9,591 nucleotides of DNA, taken from Bifidobacteriaceae bacterium (GTDB taxonomy: Bacteria > Actinomycetota > Actinomycetes > Actinomycetales > WQXJ01). Positions within the stretch are counted from its first letter, which is position 1; each line of letters begins with the position of its first letter. A program made the position numbers and the translations under genes. The notes beneath the pieces were generated by a model, which made no database searches, was not told where the DNA came from, and saw only the letters and a list, made by a program, of their open reading frames with translations. The stretch spans positions 1-9,591 of the forward strand of contig JAIRTF010000134.1 in assembly GCA_031255075.1 (NCBI GenBank). The letters are read 5' to 3'. Below, one piece after another: positions 7,029 through 9,591 of the stretch.

Positions 7029-7044
7029 TGTGATATACGTCACT
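7029..7044. promoter_or_regulatory. CRP/GlxR-type binding site candidate
   Basis: TGTGATATACGTCACT matches the CRP-family consensus TGTGA-N6-TCACA at nine of the ten half-site bases (TGTGA and TCACt). Actinobacterial Crp and GlxR proteins use this motif. It lies between two divergent genes. Its centre, near 7036.5, is about 90 bp upstream of the predicted flavodoxin transcript start and about 43 bp upstream of a weak metN start candidate, so it could serve either gene. The match is direct; the regulator and direction are inferred. Confidence 0.5.
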
Positions 7045-7091
7045 AAACGGGAAGTTTTACTGGTGTCAGGTGGCTTGTTGGCCAGTTGGTT

Positions 7092-7120
7092 TTGGTAAGA
7101 CGGTCCCAGACGGCTAGGGT
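7092..7120 (+). promoter_or_regulatory. Sigma-70-type promoter of the flavodoxin gene
   Basis: The -35 box TTGGTA (7092-7097) is separated by 17 bp from the -10 box TAGGGT (7115-7120), which fits the actinobacterial TANNNT form. Transcription would begin near 7127, just before the purine-rich ribosome-binding site AGGGGGAGG (7129-7137) of the TTG start at 7147. Confidence 0.5.
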
Positions 7121-7146
7121 CGAGCTGTAGGGGGAGGTGAACAGGC

Positions 7147-7653
7147 TTGAAGGCACTTGTGGCGGTCGCGTCGAAGCACGGCGCAACCTTGGAAATGGGC
7201 CGCCATTTGGGTGATGCGTTGGCCGAATGCGGCGTCGAGGCGACGGTCTGCCCAGCCGACCAGGTGACCTCACTGCGCAACTTCGATTTCGTGGTGCTGG
7301 GCACCGCCGTCTATGCCAACAAGATGCTCCCTCAGATGACCGCGCTGTGCTACCGATTCTCTGATCATCTGGCTCACCGCCCGGTCTACCTGTTCTGCTC
7401 CGGCCCGGTAGACGCGGCCCACCCAGAAACGGTGCCCATGCCAATGGACGCCCGCGATCTGGTCAGACGGGTTGGGGTGCGCGGCGCCAAGACCTTCGGC
7501 GGCCGTTTGAGCTTCGATTTGCTGCGCCCCACCGAACGGGCGTTGATGCGAATGGTCGGTGCCCGCGCCGGTGACTACCGCGACTGGGACACCGTTGAAG
7601 ACTGGGCCCGCTGGGTGGCCGAAGATGCAGCCAGTGCAACACGGACTTCCTGA
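7147..7653 (+). CDS. Flavodoxin-domain protein (HemG/flavodoxin_5 type)
   Basis: This is a 168-residue cytosolic protein with a stand-alone flavodoxin fold, expected to bind FMN and carry electrons or act on a small redox substrate. The N-terminal FMN phosphate loop is ASKHGAT (8-14), the form seen in flavodoxin_5/HemG-like proteins instead of the classical TGNTE loop. Other family-like segments are FDFVVLGTAVYANKML (46-61), RPVYLFCSGPV (78-88), KTFGGRLSF (115-123) and GDYRDWDTVEDWA (142-154). The start is TTG at 7147, with a strong AGGGGGAGG site upstream. The closer GTG at 7137 is out of frame. Relatives are loosely named menaquinone-dependent protoporphyrinogen oxidase, but no heme genes are nearby, so that function is not assigned. 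It is transcribed divergently from metNIQ, with a promoter and a CRP-like site upstream. Confidence 0.85.
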   Translation: MKALVAVASKHGATLEMGRHLGDALAECGVEATVCPADQVTSLRNFDFVVLGTAVYANKMLPQMTALCYRFSDHLAHRPVYLFCSGPVDAAHPETVPMPMDARDLVRRVGVRGAKTFGGRLSFDLLRPTERALMRMVGARAGDYRDWDTVEDWARWVAEDAASATRTS

Positions 7654-7722
7654 CTAGGTCTTTTACTCCCACAAAACCCGCTGAAGTGCGCCATCGCCGG
7701 GCCGCTGCCCAGGTCGGTGGGA

Positions 7723-7728
7723 TACAGT
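7723..7728 (+). promoter_or_regulatory. Possible -10 box for the FKBP lipoprotein gene
   Basis: TACAGT, within GATACAGT, fits the TANNNT -10 form and would start a transcript about 28 nt before the ATG at 7763. No convincing -35 box is seen. The rest of the 109-nt gap after the flavodoxin gene (7654-7762) shows no terminator. Confidence 0.25.
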
Positions 7729-7762
7729 GTGCTGGTTCTTTGGCTACTAACTAGGGAAATTG

Positions 7763-8701
7763 ATGAAGAAGCTGTTGGCCATACCGGCCGTCATTGCACT
7801 GGTCTTGGTGATCGCCGCTTGTGGCGACAAGGACTCGGATCCGGGTTCAAAGACTCCCAACCCCAGCTCGTCGAACGGAGCCGATGGCCCGCTGGGTCAG
7901 GTCAAGTGGATCGATGGCGAAACGCCCAGCTTGGAGTTCCCCATCCCATTCAACATGGAGCCAGAATCCGCCTTCCGGATTGTCAAGGCTGGCGATGGCG
8001 ATGAGGTCAGGCCCGGCTCCGTGGTGCTTCCCCGCTTTGTGTTGTACAACGCCGCTGATGGAACCGAAGAGGGCTCCACCTATGAAGGCGGCCAAGATGT
8101 GCCGATTATTGTTGCTTCAGAAGAGCAACCCGGCTACCCGTTCTGGCAGGCGATGAACGGTCAACGGGTTGGTGCTGAGCTGATCGTGGCCTGGAAAGCA
8201 GAGGCGCCGGCTGATGCTTCCGCCGGTCAAGAGCGGACTATCTGGTTGGGCGCCTTCACCATCACCGAAGTTAGGCCCACCCGGGCTGCTGGTGAGGTGA
8301 TCGAACAGACCGATCCGAACCTGCCCAAGGTGACGCTGGCCAAATCTGGCCAGCCGTCAATTGAGGTGCCGGCGGTGCCCGCACCGGATCATTTGGTCGC
8401 CGAGACGCTGATCAAGGGTGACGGCCGGGCTGTCGAATCGGACGATTCGCTGTTGTTGAACTACACCGGCTGGGTCTGGGGCGGCGAAGAGTTTGACAGC
8501 TCCTGGCCAATGGACCAGCCAACCGAACTGTCTCTGGCGTACCTGATCGAGGGTTGGAAACAAGGGCTGGTCGGGGTGCCGGTCGGTAGCCAAATGCTGC
8601 TGGTCATACCACCGGAGCTGGGCTACGGCTCGGATGACAAGCCCAACATCCCGCCCAACTCGACCTTGATCTTTGTGGTGGACATCGTCTTCGCCGCCTA
8701 A
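7763..8701 (+). CDS. FKBP-type peptidyl-prolyl isomerase lipoprotein (two FKBP domains)
   Basis: This is a 312-residue predicted lipoprotein that should assist folding of exported proteins by proline cis-trans isomerisation at the cell surface. The ATG at 7763 is preferred over the adjacent in-frame TTG at 7760, with AGGGA upstream. The signal peptide MKKLLAIP ends in lipobox VIAAC with C20. Residues 21-45 are a Ser/Pro/Asp-rich linker. Domain 1 (about 55-170) has the FKBP outline but lacks catalytic residues. Domain 2 (about 187-312) is canonical: NYTGW with Y234, EEFDSSW with F244 and D245, YLIEGWKQGL with W265, VPVGSQMLLVIPPELGYG with Y288, and IPPNSTLIFVVDIVF with F304. These match the FK506-binding and isomerase pocket of FKBP12. 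It is a paralogue of the lipoprotein at 2603-3907, which lost this pocket. Confidence 0.92.
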   Translation: MKKLLAIPAVIALVLVIAACGDKDSDPGSKTPNPSSSNGADGPLGQVKWIDGETPSLEFPIPFNMEPESAFRIVKAGDGDEVRPGSVVLPRFVLYNAADGTEEGSTYEGGQDVPIIVASEEQPGYPFWQAMNGQRVGAELIVAWKAEAPADASAGQERTIWLGAFTITEVRPTRAAGEVIEQTDPNLPKVTLAKSGQPSIEVPAVPAPDHLVAETLIKGDGRAVESDDSLLLNYTGWVWGGEEFDSSWPMDQPTELSLAYLIEGWKQGLVGVPVGSQMLLVIPPELGYGSDDKPNIPPNSTLIFVVDIVFAA

Positions 8702-8720
8702 GAGTCGCCGCCGGCCGGTC

Positions 8721-8736
8721 CGGGCGTCCGCGCCCG
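8721..8736. terminator. GC-rich hairpin between convergent genes
   Basis: CGGGCG-TCCG-CGCCCG is a perfect 6-bp stem with a 4-nt loop, in the 50-bp gap between the convergent FKBP and DUF2505 genes. Its position suits a bidirectional terminator. It has no adjoining T-run on either strand, so it would be a non-canonical, GC-only type. Confidence 0.3.
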
Positions 8737-8776
8737 CCGCTGTGTGCCTCTTTAGGCCTCCGCGCCCGCCGCTGTG
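8727..8776. repeat. Exact 18-bp direct repeat across the DUF2505 stop codon
   Basis: TCCGCGCCCGCCGCTGTG occurs at 8727-8744 and again at 8759-8776, a 32-bp period. The right copy encodes the last residues of the DUF2505 protein (within TAAGAEA), and the left copy lies just past its stop. On the minus strand similarity extends to GGCAC(AC)AGCGGCGGGCGCGGA(G/C)GCC. This looks like a local tandem duplication of the gene's 3' end. Confidence 0.75.
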
Positions 8777-9270
8777 CCTTCGCTCAACCAGGCCAGAGCG
8801 GTTTGGTGTTGGGTGGTCAGCACTTTGAGCATGGCCGGCACAGCCGCCTCTTCGATTGACCGGCCCAGCAGCGGAATCGAGGCTTTGACATCCGCCGAAT
8901 AATCCAACTGGCTGCCGTCCCGGTTGGGGCTGAGCACAATCCGGCCTTCGCAGTGGACTGGCGCCCCGGCAATTTCCGCCGCGGCGGAAGCTTCCCGGCT
9001 GCCGTCTGCCTTCGGCGGCTGCCAAACCGAAGCCTGGCGCAGTTCCAAGCCACCGGCGGCCAGCATCTGGGCCCGGGCCGGCAGTTGAGCGGCTGGCAGG
9101 GTGGCGCGGACCGTGACTGTGAATTCCCCAGTCGGTTGGCCGCTGACACTGACTTGGGTGCTTTCGGCGCCGGCTGCCCGGGCCGCGGCATCGACAAAAC
9201 TGGGCGTGGCGAGCAGCTCGGCCAAGCGTTGAGGGCTGGCCGGGAAGTCGTAGTGGGCGGTCAAGCGCAT
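8752..9270 (-). CDS. DUF2505 family protein (START/SRPBCC-like fold)
   Basis: This is a 172-residue soluble protein with no signal peptide or membrane segment. It resembles the actinobacterial DUF2505 family, thought to have a START-like ligand-binding fold. Family-like features are the N-terminal MRLTAHYDFPASPQRLAELLATPSFVDA (1-28, seen as HYDFPAS then AELLATPSFVD), alternating strands with FTVTVRATLPAAQLP and ELRQASVWQPP, then HCEGRIVLSP and DYSADVKASIPLLGRSIEEAAVPAML. The helix that closes this last block ends the fold. No catalytic residues or ligand are known. The ATG at 9270 has no clear Shine-Dalgarno. A -10-like TAGTCT ends six bases before it, so the mRNA may be leaderless. The gene is divergent from the PdtaS-like kinase gene with only 22 bp between starts. 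Confidence 0.75.
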   Translation of the reverse strand: MRLTAHYDFPASPQRLAELLATPSFVDAAARAAGAESTQVSVSGQPTGEFTVTVRATLPAAQLPARAQMLAAGGLELRQASVWQPPKADGSREASAAAEIAGAPVHCEGRIVLSPNRDGSQLDYSADVKASIPLLGRSIEEAAVPAMLKVLTTQHQTALAWLSEGTAAGAEA

Positions 9271-9276
9271 GGCCCA

Positions 9277-9282
9277 AGACTA
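9277..9282 (-). promoter_or_regulatory. Candidate -10 box for the DUF2505 gene
   Basis: TAGTCT on the minus strand fits TANNNT and ends six bases before the ATG at 9270, predicting a leaderless message. An alternative is GATATT (9287-9282), with TTGAAG (9311-9306) as -35 at 18 bp, placing the start near 9275. Either way the -35 region lies inside the neighbouring kinase gene. Confidence 0.35.
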
Positions 9283-9286
9283 ATAT
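9281..9286 (+). promoter_or_regulatory. Candidate -10 box for the pdtaS-like gene
   Basis: TAATAT is a strong -10 match, and its expected transcript start, six or seven bases downstream, falls on the GTG at 9293. No Shine-Dalgarno with normal spacing exists. An in-frame TAA at 9281-9283 excludes earlier starts. A leaderless mRNA is therefore predicted. The -35 region (CGGTCA or GGTCAA near 9258-9264) is weak and lies within the DUF2505 coding sequence. Confidence 0.45.
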
Positions 9287-9292
9287 CCAGGT

Positions 9293-9591
9293 GTGTCATC
9301 GTTCGCTTCAACCAAAGAGCGCCTCACCGATCTGTCTGATTCGGATTGGGACCTGATCCGGCGGCTGACTGGAGAATCGCAGGTCATAGCCGATTTGGGG
9401 TTCGCTGATCTGGTCATCTGGTTGCCCACCACGGCTGGTTCGTTTGAGGCGGTGGCGTTGCGGCGGCCGGGCACCGGCTCCACCATCTATCACGAAGACG
9501 TGGTTGGCGCCATGGCTACCCGGGCCCAGCGGGAGGATTTCCGCCAGGCCATGGAGACGGGTGTGATTGAACGCCGGTCCAACCCCCGCTG
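9293..9591 (+). CDS. pdtaS: PdtaS-like sensor histidine kinase, N-terminal part (3' truncated)
   Basis: Ninety-nine codons are visible, translated by eye from the GTG at 9293 as MSSFASTKERLTDLSD and onward, running off the window end. The segment QVIADLGFADLVIWLP, then FEAVALRRPGTGSTIYHEDVVG, closely resembles the N-terminal GAF-like sensor domain of mycobacterial PdtaS (Rv3220c type). That protein has QLLADLSFAD and RPNTGPTVVHTDAVG at the matching places. PdtaS is a soluble actinobacterial histidine kinase that phosphorylates the antitermination regulator PdtaR. PAS and kinase domains would be expected beyond the window. The match is from memory of the family, and the catalytic part is not seen. 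The neighbour on the left is a divergent DUF2505 gene. Confidence 0.7.
   Translation, partial: MSSFASTKERLTDLSDSDWDLIRRLTGESQVIADLGFADLVIWLPTTAGSFEAVALRRPGTGSTIYHEDVVGAMATRAQREDFRQAMETGVIERRSNPR

Noticed and set aside
1..9591. Mobile elements, toxin-antitoxin pairs, phage-defence genes or CRISPR arrays
   Set aside because: All confident genes are transport, folding, redox or signalling families of the chromosome. No transposase, integrase, regularly spaced repeat or small paired ORFs were seen on either strand.

Overview
The window looks like ordinary chromosome from a high-GC actinobacterium. The evidence is strong G+C bias at third codon positions, GTG and TTG starts, TANNNT-type -10 boxes, lipoprotein signal peptides, a DUF2505 protein (a mainly actinobacterial family) and the start of a PdtaS-type sensor kinase. 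I could not place it to genus. There are no transposases, phage genes, CRISPR arrays, tRNAs or rRNAs, and no island boundary is visible.

Layout from left to right: (1) the 3' part of a CNNM/CorC-type DUF21-CBS membrane protein (+). (2) Converging on it from the right, a minus-strand pair: a divergent FKBP-like lipoprotein (start 3907) followed 24 nt later by a CPA1-type Na+/H+ antiporter. (3) Further upstream on the same strand, a complete methionine ABC importer in the order metN (ATPase), metI (permease), metQ (lipoprotein receptor). (4) A 349-nt intergenic region (6798-7146) holding a structured metN leader, a CRP/GlxR-like palindrome and the promoter of the divergent gene. (5) A small flavodoxin-domain protein (+, TTG start). 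(6) A second FKBP-type lipoprotein (+), this one with an intact peptidyl-prolyl isomerase site. (7) A DUF2505 protein (-). (8) Separated from it by only 22 bp and divergent, the first 99 codons of a PdtaS-like histidine kinase (+), cut by the window end.

MetNIQ is a self-contained uptake system: MetQ captures methionine at the outer face of the membrane, MetI forms the channel and MetN powers it, with a NIL domain for feedback by methionine. The two tandem-FKBP lipoproteins bracket this locus plus the flavodoxin gene. They share architecture, but one has lost the catalytic residues and gained a long acidic insert. Their relation to the transporter is not shown by the sequence.

The features most worth a second look are non-coding. 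The metN leader has a SAM-riboswitch-like GGCAAC/GCGCCAA core, competing stems and a possible pseudoknot ending near the Shine-Dalgarno. A TGTGA-N6-TCACT palindrome lies between the divergent metN and flavodoxin promoters. The DUF2505 and pdtaS genes have overlapping divergent -10 boxes that predict leaderless or near-leaderless mRNAs. I did not find convincing evidence for a wholly new multi-gene system; the leader RNA is the best candidate for something undescribed.
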